Below are positions 22,708-35,560 of a stretch of DNA of 64,000 nucleotides, piece after piece. A program made the position numbers and the translations under genes. The notes under the pieces are model-generated. The model was not told the origin of the DNA, made no database searches, and was given only the letters and a program-made list of their open reading frames with translations. Every line of letters begins with the position of its first letter. Position 1 is the stretch's first letter. Origin of the DNA: Neolentinus lepideus HHB14362 ss-1 (Eukaryota; Basidiomycota; Agaricomycetes; Gloeophyllales; Gloeophyllaceae); NCBI GenBank assembly GCA_001632425.1, contig KV425573.1:32283-96282 (forward strand). Direction: 5' to 3'.

Positions 22708-25600
22708 TTAATTACTTTGCATCCGTCCAAGGATCTCGAACGCCTCCACGCACTCTTCTGGTCGACGGAATATTCTAAGACGTATATGTCGGGGAATCTG
22801 ACTTCTTGCCTTCCATATCCTTGTCTGCAGGTCCAGTCGCCTGCGCTCTGCATCGGAGATGTAGTATTGCGAGGAGGTTTGTCGTGATCCACCAGGGATC
22901 CAAATGCGGGACGAGCGGCCGGATAAAGGAGCGGATGAGTTGGATGTATCGGAGGATATCGAAGTGGCATATTCAGGTTCAGTAGAGAAGCCCATAGCAT
23001 AAGTGGGTGTAGATGGGGTATCTAAGGTGAAGTAACCAGGACCATCGACCGAGGAAATCGGGGGAGACCGATCTAGTGAGTGCGCCTTGGTAAATTTTGG
23101 CGTGGCAGAGGATGGGGAGACGCTAGCTGAAACCAGTCGCTTCGGATACGGTCGGCCAGTCAACAGCGGTGTAAGCGCTGGGATTTTCGTCCCCTTCGAT
23201 GGCTTCACCGTTTGATTACGATCGAGTGTTGTCGGATTCAGTGGCTTCCAGTTCTGACCCGTTGGGTCGTCCACTGGGTCGACGTTCTCATCGACAGTCG
23301 CATCCCTGACGAATATAGCCAGAATCTGTTTCGGCCGTTCCGCCGCTATCACTGAATATAGCTCGAGATCCTGTTCCCCAGTGTCGCCAACGAGGAGGAA
23401 TTGCGATTCGGGGAATGCGTCAAGGACTCCCACTACACCTGATCGCTTTCTCGTGGCGGGAGTCGACAATAGGCCGTTGAACAATGAGCGACGGCCATAG
23501 GAGCGTAACTTGATAGATCCTAGATACAAAACAAACAAGTGTGAGCAAACAAATGCAATATACAATGTTATACAATGGGCAGACTTGCCTGGCGGTAAAT
23601 GGGATATTTGAATGAAATCGTTGATAACAGGCAACAGTTCGAAAGGGCCATTAGACTGAATGCAATGCAAAGCTCATAAGCTAATGTATGCCTGAATTGC
23701 CATAGAAAGGTACGCACGACGTAATGGAACCTCACCCCTCGTTTCCACATTTCTGTATACCACTCCGACATACCAGAGACGACGACCTCCTCGAGCTCTT
23801 TCACGAACACGTTATGAAATACTGCTCTTGCACCGCTGAGAACATTCGACAACTTGATAGTGTCGTCTATGTCTGAAATGACTCTAACAGGTGCATGAGT
23901 AACCGATACATGGATGCCTGACGTGGGCAGGTTCGACGGGGGATGGCGAGCGTGAAATCCAGTGTTAGGTGTATAGTAAGCCGTCGGGGACGAGGAAGCC
24001 CGGGAAAGAGGAGAGGGGAGTAGCTCAGTCCTAACGAAGAACTCGTGTTCCCTCGACGTATCAGCCAACGTCCCGTGGAAATTATAAGCGCAGATCCTGC
24101 TCCAAGATATCACTACAGTGTTCTGGAAGGAACCGTCGATACCGGTAAGCACGTCTTGAGTCATCAGCGGCGTAGGTAACACCTCCGCAAGTGTCGAGAG
24201 ATCTGTATCTGGCACTCCTGCAATCGGAGACGTGTATATCGAGATACGGACCACGCGTCCAGAGAGAGCTGTAGTCCAGAAAGGCTCCAGACGAGACTCG
24301 AGGTTGGCATGCATTCGACGCACAGCGTCAGATGGCAGACCAGTGTCAGGTAGAGTAGGAGTTCCAGGTCCTAATGAAGACGTGGAGGCGTACGAGGACG
24401 CTACAGATGAGGTAGCTGAGCTTGACGGGTCCTCGAAGTCGAAGCTTCCGTCCTCATCACCACCGTCCTGCTGTTCCTCGTTCTCGGCAGTGACAAGGCG
24501 CAAGGATGCCTCTAAGGTCTGGATGTCGTAGTCGTCTGGGATATCGGAGGGAGGTGGTGGCAAAGGGTTCTTGCGCAAGAAATCTTGTTCGGCGGCTAAG
24601 ATAGCGGGTGGATCTGAAGGAAGCTGACCTGGGAGCTTAGGCAATGCCGCAAAACCTGGCTGTAGTAAGGATGAAGGTATTTTGTGAATTGTGAAAGTAC
24701 CTACCTCTGGCCATTCGAAGGAAGGCTTTCTGGGCTCGAGTAGCATATTCCGGAGGACGATGACTAACCGCAAACCCAGATACGGATATCTGTATATCGA
24801 ACTCATGATCTAACAGCAAGTGATAGCGGATGGTAAGTGATACTGTCAAGCCCCAGGTACCTCCTGTATCCGACCAAGTCATGCGCGCTGCTGCCGAGAC
24901 CACGACATTCTCTAATATTTATTCACACAACGTCCTCGACCTTGGAAGTTTGGCATCCATTTCGCAGCGCAAGTATGCGCTAGTTGTGAGCATAGATCGA
25001 CATAACCATTGAATATTGAGCGTTAGCGCTGTTGTTTGCTGCATTCATCCGGCGTCGTACCTCGGTATCCCACCGCACCACTAACAAGTAGAAAGTAAAT
25101 TCTAAGGGCGAAAGAGTAAGTTGAGACGCATGTCGCTATAAAAGCGACGCCAAACGTCCGACACAGCATCCTGAGTAATCAGACAGACAGTACCTGTGTT
25201 TTGTGCTGGACTACATGGGCATTCACCCGCTCAATTATCCCTTCACGACTCATTCGCACAGTGCATGGTAGGGTCGGATACAGAGTGTATCGCTTCACCA
25301 AGAAAGAAATGGCTACTTACAGTTCTGAGCATTCACTTCCCTATACCGCCTTGTAGCCCATCCTGGAAACAGGGATATCCTTTCCGCCGTACTCATTTCC
25401 CCACCTCGTGTCCGCAGCTTCTCCTCCGCCCACTGCTTCCAACTTTGCTTCTTCCCTTCTCCGTCGACGTATCCAGTCTCCCCAGGGCGCAGGTCTCGCC
25501 GCACAAGTAGCGCGTTCTTCAAGTCAGCAGGCCGAGCATTCGACAACTTCGAAAGAGCAGAATTGAGCAGAGACCTGGTAGACATAGTATTATCCGACAT
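22708..25600 (-). CDS. APP1: App1-type phosphatidate phosphatase
   Basis: App1 is a Mg-dependent phosphatidate phosphatase of the HAD fold that acts at cortical actin patches and in endocytosis. The 5' exon (start 25600, MSDNTMSTRSLLNSALSKLS) carries DLKNALLVRRDLRPGETGY and FPGWATRRYRE. After what I read as one long intron (about 25312 to 24826) the protein resumes with FDIQISVSGFAVSHRPPEYA and QKAFLRMARGFAALPKLPGQ. The catalytic DxDxT motif is VISDIDDTIKLSNVL. The rest of the phosphatase domain includes SNGPFELLPVINDFIQISHL and FPESQFLLVGDTGEQDLELY. A Ser/Thr-rich linker and a basic tail (YYISDAERRRLDLQTRIWKA) finish it. One intron (23520-23588) has a GC donor. The 24883-25312 stretch could hide an extra exon. 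An alternative start at ATG 24882 would drop the conserved 5' exon. Confidence 0.8.
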
Positions 25601-25775
25601 TGTTTTGGAGGAGAAAGTGGGTATTGTGCATTTCCAAGTCCATATATGCGCGGATGCTGGGGAGCGCTGGGGGTCCCGGTCAAGCTTCAAGTTGTGGCGG
25701 GTCACGGTAATATAATCGTCAGTCTGACGCGTAAGTTTAGAATTGCCGAAGCTTTCGATTACAAACCGCGAAGGA
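25601..25775. promoter_or_regulatory. divergent promoter, APP1 and rhomboid gene
   Basis: These 175 bases lie between the start codons of two divergent genes. The minus frame stays open upstream of the APP1 ATG, but that sequence does not resemble App1 and is taken as 5' UTR. Confidence 0.45.
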
Positions 25776-27416
25776 ATGCTCCGCTCGCCATGGTTGTTCT
25801 CGTCGGTATTGCAAAGACGCATCTCGTCGCTACATCTTCATCCTCATGAAATATCAAGACGAATAGGACGACGATGCCTTTCGGAAATCCCGTCGTTCCG
25901 AGATCAGTTAGCCCGTGCGACGATTGACACGACGAGGTCATTCAGTGAACGCGTCAAAAGACCAAGCATCGCAAATCAAATCGGTGTAAGTTAGCATCTC
26001 CGTACTGTGCTTATTGCTAATGGTCGAATCAGCTTACTTTGGCTGTCTCGCTTGGTATCTACATTGGAGCGGCAGCGAGCACGAATCTTGAAACACAAGC
26101 ATGGATTGAGCATCTGAAACAGAGTGCTGTATTCCAGGGGAAAGAGCCTACTACTGACGACATAAAACGCGCACGATATTTCCATCTGGGAAAGGTGCGA
26201 TTCTCGTACAGATCGCGAAGTCCAATTCACATCGAGCTCGTAGCGCCTCCAAGCAATGCTTTTCGAGGTTAGAGAGAGCGTCTCTAATCTCCCTCAAACA
26301 GTGAAAAGCTTGCCCATTTTTGCAACTGCAAGATCTTTGCAGAGCATCCTCGATGCCTCGGAGGCGAGGAGAGTCTGTTGGACTTTTGTCGCGTGCAACA
26401 TCTGTGTTTTCCTGGTGTGGAAGATACCCCAAGCGCGACCATTCATGAACCGAGCATTTACGCATGATCCTCTCTCGGGCAAATCTTATACACTATTCAC
26501 CAGTATATTCAGGTGTGTGTCATTCATCTATGTGCATAGGCAGCGACTAAATACCAGCGCTCAGTCACTCCTCATTTTGGCATCTTCTGTTAAATTCCAT
26601 GGCCTTGACAAGCTTTAGTAGGTGTCCATTTTTGTTGTCCGTGCTGCGATCGGCGTCTCTGATACTACTTTCGAAAGCGGCAACGGCGGGCCAATATCTG
26701 ATTCGTGAACAACGCAACAGTCCGTCTGGTATGCCTGAATCATCAGCGCATCACCATCTGTTTGCCTTTTATATTTGCTGTATGTGCATACCTGTCCTTT
26801 CAACGACGTTTGTCTCATATCTGTTTCGCAGCGGGCCTCTTCGCGAGTCTCTTCTCACATATAGCATGGACGCGGATTGTATATCCGCGAGTCGTGGCTC
26901 TCGTCATTAACCCGAAGTCGCCTGCGAAAGGACTGTTCAGCAAAGCTGTCACCGCCAACACGCAGATAAACCCGTCCTTAGGGGCTTCGGGTGCAATCTA
27001 TGCATCAGTCGTCCTTACTGCTCTAGCCTACCCTGATGCCGAGGTTTCGCTATTCTTCCCACCTGGACTCACAATGCCTATACAGTGGGGCGTCAGCGGG
27101 TTTGTTCTGCTAGATGTGATAGGTATACTAAGAGGATGGCGGTGAGTGTTCCTGCGCTCGCAAGAGAGCAAGGCTGATTGCGCGTGTTAGATACTTCAAC
27201 CATTGGGCACATCTTGGAGGCGCGATTTTTGGTGCCCTATATTACGCATGGGGCCCGTCCTGGTGGGAAGCTTTCCGCCGATTCACCGTTAAATACCCGG
27301 CACAATTCATTCATCGCGGGACCGTTGACTTTATGGCAAAGAGCCTGGCGAAGGAGGAGGAGGAGTGGGATCGGATTATATCCGCGAACTCAAATAAGAA
27401 ACCTCGTGCTGGCTAG
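25776..27416 (+). CDS. mitochondrial rhomboid protease (PARL/Pcp1-like)
   Basis: This is an intramembrane serine protease of the mitochondrial inner membrane. Yeast Pcp1 and human PARL cleave substrates such as Mgm1 or PINK1. The N-terminus MLRSPWLFSSVLQRRISSLH is rich in Arg and Ser without acids, as expected of a mitochondrial presequence. Transmembrane segments include LTLAVSLGIYIGAAA and RVCWTFVACNICVFLVWKI. The luminal motif HSSFWHLLLNSMALTSF supplies the conserved H-x4-H-x3-N. The catalytic Ser is in SLGASGAIYASVVL and the His in YFNHWAHLGGAIFGALYY, so the dyad is intact. About seven exons are present, with at least one terminal intron of 49 bases between GILRGWR and YFNHW. The tail FMAKSLAKEEEEWDRI is charged. 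The Pcp1 orthology is inferred from presequence and topology. Confidence 0.85.
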
Positions 27417-27758
27417 TTCATTACCATAGTATCGTCTCATAGTCCTATGGAGGCATAGTCTTGCTGAAGCCCCTTGAGGAAGGTCAACGGAAATGGCGGT
27501 GAAGCCGAGCCTTGTGGCACAAGCCACCAAATACTTCCGTCTTTGCCCTGACCCTATTTCTAGCGCACTGCATGCTCCCACGAATGAGGGTGGAAAATCT
27601 CTCTCCCGAATGGAGTTATTGTTGCTTAAGTCAGCAGTCGCCACATATAAAAGTCAAATTTCGTGTGCTCATTTTCTGCTTCTCTTCAAACTCCCATCTT
27701 CTGGGTACCGCTTCATAGACAAAAACCACTTTCTCGTGTTTCGCAGTGATTCGATAAT
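27417..27758. other. intergenic region, probable DED1 promoter
   Basis: These 342 bases lie between the rhomboid stop and the DED1 start. A short plus-strand frame has no family resemblance and no plausible partner exons. CT-rich stretches near 27670-27720 fit a strong fungal promoter or 5' UTR. Confidence 0.45.
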
Positions 27759-29848
<2,090 letters not shown>

Positions 29849-30666
29849 ACGGGCTGCCTTGCCCACATTGGCCATAACGGCGTCATGTTCTTCAACATAT
29901 GCTTCGACCTCCGATCCTTCTATGGCTTCTCATGCATTCCCTCAAGACCTCAAATCAAAATTCTAGCGTTTGGACTGTTCCTACCCATGTTCTCTATGGC
30001 TATCGGCTTCGACTTGGAATCCTGCGCTGCTCTAACGACCCCGGTTATGATTTTGTCTCGTTGCTATATCTGCTCATGGTGATTATCACGGCCCTATCCT
30101 AATTCCCCTTTATTCAGTATATGACGCCTCACCTTAATGCCCCAGTCGTGCGTCACATCTTACCCTTTTTCATTCTCTCCACATTAGAAGGTTTTCAGCG
30201 GGGCCTCCGCATGCATTAAATGAGCAGGTTGTTTCAGTGTCAGTCTTCGTTTCGCGATACCCCTTTTTTATTGCGACGACGCAGTCGGACATAGTATATC
30301 CACAAGCACAACGAGACAGTATTACTAGAGCATCGCACATCTTGTATCGTAGTCAATAGCATTTTTTATCTCATTTTCCCTGCAACAAATATCACTCGAA
30401 CTGTGTGCGAAAGATGGATAAACTTCACCCACGTCCGGCGTTATTATCCGCATGCCGTTGCTTACATATTCGGGGTTTCTTTTGCGTCGTGGCAGGCTAC
30501 GACATACCATCATTCAACGGCGACGAGCTCAGTAAATTTCAGAAAATTCGCGATTCTAAGCGAAGAGGAAGAAGGTCACAGATATGTTAGCTGGTGATTC
30601 TCGTGTGTCGGTTACATGGCTAAGTTACTTTCGGATTGCTAGAGCCGCCGCCACAGCGTCGACGAT
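29849..30666. other. intergenic region
   Basis: These 818 bases include the DED1 3' UTR and the promoter of the next gene. Small open frames overlap each other in several phases and look random. No RNA gene or repeat was recognised. Confidence 0.5.
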
Positions 30667-32312
30667 ATGCACCGAGCGTCGACTCCTATCTTCGACGTCC
30701 CCGAATTCCCCTCGATGAGGCGGGTCAAGCCCCTGCCCAAGCGCAGGCGCATGATGGAGCCCCTACCGCAAGACGTGGGCCCGCCGACCGACACCACAAC
30801 CGACGAGCTGGACAGCCTGTCCGCGCAGATGGCGCTGCAGTCGTACTACATGCCCATCCTCGGCGGCGTGCAGGAGCTGCTCAAGAGCGACTTCAGGGAG
30901 AGCGTGCCCGCGCCGAGGGACGACGACGAGCACGCGGACGGCGACTACGTCGACCACCTGCAGCAGCCGGGGAACACGAAGAAGCGGAAGGTGCCTGCGA
31001 ATGCGCACGGGGGCGCGCGCGGGGTCGACCCTGGGTCGGCGCAGTCGGGCGAGGAGGAGGAGGCGCTGGACCGGAGCGTCCCAGGGTGCGGGCGGGCGGA
31101 GGCGGAGGCTGGTGGTGGTGCTGATCGGCCGGGGTCTCCGCCGGGATTGCTCGCGCAGAAGAACGGGAAGCTGTCGAAGGCCACAAAGGTGGGGCTACAG
31201 CATAAGGAGCTCCTGAAGCACCGCAAGCGGCAGTTGTCTGCTGTGCTCGGTGCGCTCTCCCATGGTGATACTTTGGCGCTCGATCAGGCGCTTTCAGCAA
31301 ATCATCCGTTCCTCAACCGCCCCGTCCCTGGTGGGGAACCAAAGAACGTTGCGCAACCCAGGGTGCGACCTTCTCGGCGCAAAGTTGCGAGGATGGCCCG
31401 TGCCCTTCGGGTGTTGCACCAGAATGTTCCTTCCTCAATGCAGCAGTATGGCTTCGTGTCTGGCCACATAGCGTTTACTTTTAGTTGCCACAGTGCCAGT
31501 GCGTGGTTTTGTTACTTCCAAATTCTGTCTACTGAACATCTCTTACAGCATCAGAGAGGCTTATTGCCACGAAGGAGGAGGTGGCGGCCTTGCACTCTCG
31601 CTTCGAGGTCGAGTTTGCCCGACAGGCTGCGAAAGCGGCCGAGGCTGCAAAGGCAGCTGCTTCTTCTCTGAGCAAAGCTAAACGGACAGAACGCACCAAG
31701 CAGCGGGCACGGACTACAAAGGCTAACAGTGATCCGAACAACTCATCTGTGGATTCGTCCTTGGCTGGCGCCAAGACGCGTACGAAGAAGAAGAAACGCT
31801 CCGCTCTGGCCAATGCGTCGAATCCGCATCATCTCCGGAACTACGTGCCCTCTCGGCTTCCGCATTCGGGCCAGGCCAATCCGACGCAGGCGAGTGTGAA
31901 CGCGCAAAACTTCCTGAGCCCTCCCCCGCTGAGGTTCCTGTCGGCTGAAGTTCCACCCCGCCGTCGTAAGAAGTCCGAGGTTACTCCTGCTGCGCAGGCG
32001 ACGAACGCTGCGGACGAGTGGATCTGCCCGTTCTGCGAGTACGATCTGTTCTACGGGGACGAGCAGCGGTTCAGGCGGGCGGTGCGGAGCCGCAAGACGA
32101 TTCTGAAGCGGAGGCGGAGGGCGAGGGAGCGCGCTGCTGCTGCTGCGAGCGGGAAGGGCAGCGCGCGTGCGCCGGAGAAGAAGGATGCTGTGGACGATGA
32201 CGTGCACCCGGGCTTTGCGCCCCCGCACGCTGATGTCCCGGCGCAGAACAAGTGGGCTGGCGAGGGGGTGGATGATGGGGGAGGGCACGCTCCGGATGCT
32301 GGATTAGGATAG
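30667..32312 (+). CDS. hypothetical basic protein with C-terminal CPFC motif
   Basis: Two exons (30667-31498 and 31549-32312) encode 531 residues. The family is not recognised. The N-terminus is MHRASTPIFDVPEFP followed by a basic KPLPKRRRMMEPLPQ. LQSYYMPILGGVQELLKSD looks helical, and then comes an acidic, Gly/Ala-rich linker. A probably folded centre contains LSKATKVGLQHKELLKHRKR and VLGALSHGDTLALDQALSA. The 50-base intron falls inside a hydrophobic stretch (GHIAFTFSCHSA). Exon 2 opens with a helix, SERLIATKEEVAALHSRFEV, then an Ala/Lys-rich coiled coil. Near the end EWICPFCEYDLFYGD has a Cys-x2-Cys pair preceding a run of basic residues (RKTILKRRRRARER). Basic clusters suggest nuclear localisation. 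A lone CxxC cannot be called a zinc finger with confidence. Confidence 0.68.
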
Positions 32313-33018
32313 GGCTGATTGCTTGGACATGCACATATTTTCGGAAATGAAGTTTGCTGTCGCTCGTTTCGCAATGTTTTGGATTCTACGCATGGTGTAG
32401 TATCGTCTATCTCGCTGGAATTGATTGTCGCCGCGGAGGCAATAATACTGGAGAGCTAAAACGCTTAGTAGTTCCTGGCGTGATTAACGCGTGTGTGGCT
32501 CGTGACTGTTTGTACCTGTGATTGTGCTTCGAATGCCGAACGTTGGTAGAATGGAGGAAGTTGCAGGGCCGGCGAAGCTTCGTGGACATCCGCTCTAAGT
32601 CTTAAGAGACATAGCGCTGTGCAGCGACGATACGGGGATACAGTGCGCCTTGGGATATACGTTCTGTGCCCGACGCTCTGCAGTGCCCTATCAGCACCGG
32701 CGCCGCAGCCCGCCATCAAATTGCGAATATTTAGTGCTGGTTTTGTCAAGGGGATTTCCGCGGGTTTTGTGCAAGATCGCCAGCCGGCGCCGCATCGCAG
32801 GTCGGAAAATGTAAGAAATCTCGTTTACCTTTTGGTCGATAAGATACATTTATCGGATCGGCCGAGTTTCACATTCCAAGAGGGGTTTCCGAGCGATTTA
32901 CAGGAGTTTCCAAGAGGGTTTCCCGAGATTGGCTCTCGGGGGTCTGCCCTGCCATGTTTCTTGTTGTTTTCCTCAAACACCATGTTGTCTTGATCTTGTT
33001 CTCTTAATTTCTACACCC
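32313..33018. promoter_or_regulatory. upstream region of GATA gene with repeated GTTTCC-like motifs
   Basis: These 706 bases lie before the GATA-factor start. GGGATTTCC at 32751, GGGGTTTCC at 32882, GGAGTTTCC at 32903 and GAGGGTTTCCC at 32914 share a GG-TTTCC core, three of them within about 45 bases. A CT-rich tract precedes the ATG. Whether the motifs bind a regulator is unknown. Confidence 0.4.
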
Positions 33019-34539
33019 ATGCCGCCCAGCTACCAGTACTCACCCGACTCTCACTCTCCAGCCTCCGACCGCTACCAAGACCCGCCCTATTCCTCCCTCG
33101 ACGAGGCCCTTGGCCCATCTTCAACCATGGCCTCGGACGGCCGCTATCTTTACCATCCTCCTCCTGGCTCACAACCCATGCCCCAGTACGAGTATCCTTC
33201 CTACCCTGCCTCCGACTACGACTCTGCGCAGATGCCACAGCAGCCCCCGCGCCCCATGCGCCACGCCCAACCCCCGCATCCACACGCACAGCCCTCGTAC
33301 CCGCCCCAGCCCGCGCCCTCGCCGTACCAGACGCCCTACGGCGCCCCGCCCGCCAACTACCCAGCGCCTCCACATCCACAGCACCAGCACCACCCGCCGC
33401 CGGTCCAGCCGCAATGGGCCGGCGAGGGGTGGCCGCAGTACCAGCAGCCCCAGCAGTTCGCGTCGGCGCCGCCGCCAGTGCAACAAGACCCGTCGTTCGC
33501 GTCCGGCCCGGGCAGACCTGACGCTGCTCCGAACACCTCGCCCGACGCCCGCGCGTATCCGCCGCCAGCACCTCCAGCGCGCAATGTCCGCTCAGCCGGG
33601 TCGACGCCCCAGCCACAGGGCAAACCGCGGGGGCGCGAGTCGTCCCAGCCAACTAGTCGTATGCCTCCTACCCAGGCTGGATTCGATTTTCACAAGGTGA
33701 GTGCTACTACACAGTGGGGCTATATTGAACCTTGTTGTTGACACACACATACATGCTGCGGAAACTAATGTGCCTCCTTGCGTAGCTACTAGAGTCCTAC
33801 CGGCTCGTCATTCACGAGTCGCAGGTCTTATCGGCAGAACCGCTCCCTGCGCAGACACGGTCGCCACCCCAGGAGACGGTGGAACGGATGTGGCAGTCTG
33901 CGCAGTATGGCCTGCAGATGCTAGAGGCGACGCTCCACCAGGCGACAGTGCAATCCAGTCCCGCAGAGCCCTCGCCGCCGATAGAGCGACCGCCCACGGG
34001 AGCACCCGAGATGCCTAGAGAAGGCCCGCCGGCTCCAGGCGTCGTTCCGAAACCGCGGGTGCGTGATCTGCGGGCGTAGACTGACGCACTGACTGCTGAC
34101 TTTTGCTGTACCTTTGCGTCAGAAGGACGCGCCCGTGGCAGAAGGGCAGATGTGCTTGGGCTGCAACGCGACGTCGACGCCCGAGTGGCGACGCGGGCCG
34201 ATGGGTGCGTTTATGCCATTTACTTATGTGTGTGCGCTGCTGATGATGCTGCAGGCCCGCGGACGCTGTGCAACGCCTGTGGGCTCGTGTACGCAAAGCT
34301 GGTACGTGAGTGTGTGTGGCACGCAGCGGGTGGCTGACACGCGTTGTGCACAGATTAAAAAGAGGACGCGGGAGGCGGCGCGGGGACGCGGCGGGGGCAG
34401 CGGGCGGGGCCGGGCGGGCGGGCAGCACGGGTTCGGGGAGGACGCCGGGGGCGGGTCGGACGGGGAGGGCGGGAGCGAGGACGACGACTCGTTCGGGTCG
34501 CAGGACCGGCAGAGCGATGCGGGGGTCGGGAGGGAGTGA
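33019..34539 (+). CDS. GATA-type zinc-finger protein
   Basis: This is a putative DNA-binding transcription factor with one GATA zinc finger, expected to bind GATA sites in the nucleus. A long Pro/Gln/Tyr-rich N-terminal region (from MPPSYQYSPDSHSPASDRYQ) fits an activation or scaffold region. A conserved-looking segment follows an intron (LLESYRLVIHESQVLSAEPL and ETVERMWQSAQYGLQMLEA). The finger is assembled from three exons, MCLGCNATSTPEWRRGPMG, PRTLCNACGLVYAKL and IKKRTREAARG. That gives C-x2-C-x18-C-x2-C, the fungal type with an 18-residue loop, as in White Collar-2-like fingers. Introns fall inside the loop and directly after the second Cys pair. The tail is Gly/Arg-rich and then acidic. 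No PAS domain was seen, so it is not an obvious WC-2. Confidence 0.87.
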
Positions 34540-35560
34540 CGTGACGTGAGTACTGGCCGGTGTATGTGTGTGACAGAGTGTGTGCCCCTGTCCGTTGTTT
34601 CGATTCCCTTTGTTCTCGTCTCGCCAGCTGCTGCTCCGTAATTACTGCCATCGTCTCTATACCCCCGCGGCTTCCCTCTTTCGGTGCGCGTTCGCCAGTG
34701 GCAATTGCGCCTACTTCAGGGTCCCTGTTCGGCTCGGCGCGACGCTCCCTGGCGTGTCACGCAATCCTGGAACTGCCACTCCTATCTGCAGCCGATGGCG
34801 CGCCCGCAACCCACTGTTGGGAGGCAATTGAAGACGTCAACGAGGGGTGGGTGTCCCTCCTCGTGCCATAAACTTTCCTGCTAGCTTCTGTCCGTTATGT
34901 GATATGATATATTGAATGCTTTCTGTAGGTATGTCCGTTGTCGATGTAAAGCACCCAACCACACGGAATCGGAGAAATGTCTACTGCAGGCATCTTACGC
35001 CGCACCACAAGCTGCGATACGACGAGCACGGAAAATGTTCCGTGTCGCGGTGTCGAGCGTCACTGCAAACGGGTTTTACGCGCGCAGCACGTCGTCCAAT
35101 TACTGATACCTCGTCACCCACTCCTATATGTCTTCCATAAATCCACATTTGTGCCAGGCCGACCTCATGATAACGAAAGTAATTAACTTGGCTGATGCCC
35201 AGCATCACATGGTGGCTGCAGGGCCAATTGTCTCCACCCAACACACTAGAATTCATCAAAGCGAGCGGATATGGCTTGCCTAATCCAGCCGTGCTTCCCC
35301 CACTGACCTTCAGATAATGATTGCCAGAAGTGCGCCGAGAAGCATGAGAAGGCTTCGTCTGCCCCGCGCATCTGATCCATATGCCGCACAGGCGATTGGG
35401 CAGCGATTATGTATGTTGGGCCGATCCATGGCCGGTATACGTAGTACAAAATACAAGTCCCTCCTGCTTACTATACACGCAAAAATACAATAAAAAGCCG
35501 CCAACGCGATCGAGGCAACGACGAATCGAGCACCCCAACTCCTACCGCACGAACGTGAAA
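34540..35560. other. intergenic region between convergent genes
   Basis: About 1,020 bases lie between the GATA-factor stop and the SPT20 stop. Several overlapping short frames exist on both strands without family resemblance. No repeat, RNA gene or transposon remnant was recognised. It is long for two 3' UTRs. Confidence 0.45.

Noticed and set aside
33011..33700. Long Ala/Arg/Thr-rich frames on both strands
   Set aside because: Alternative readings of the Pro-rich first exon of the GATA gene.
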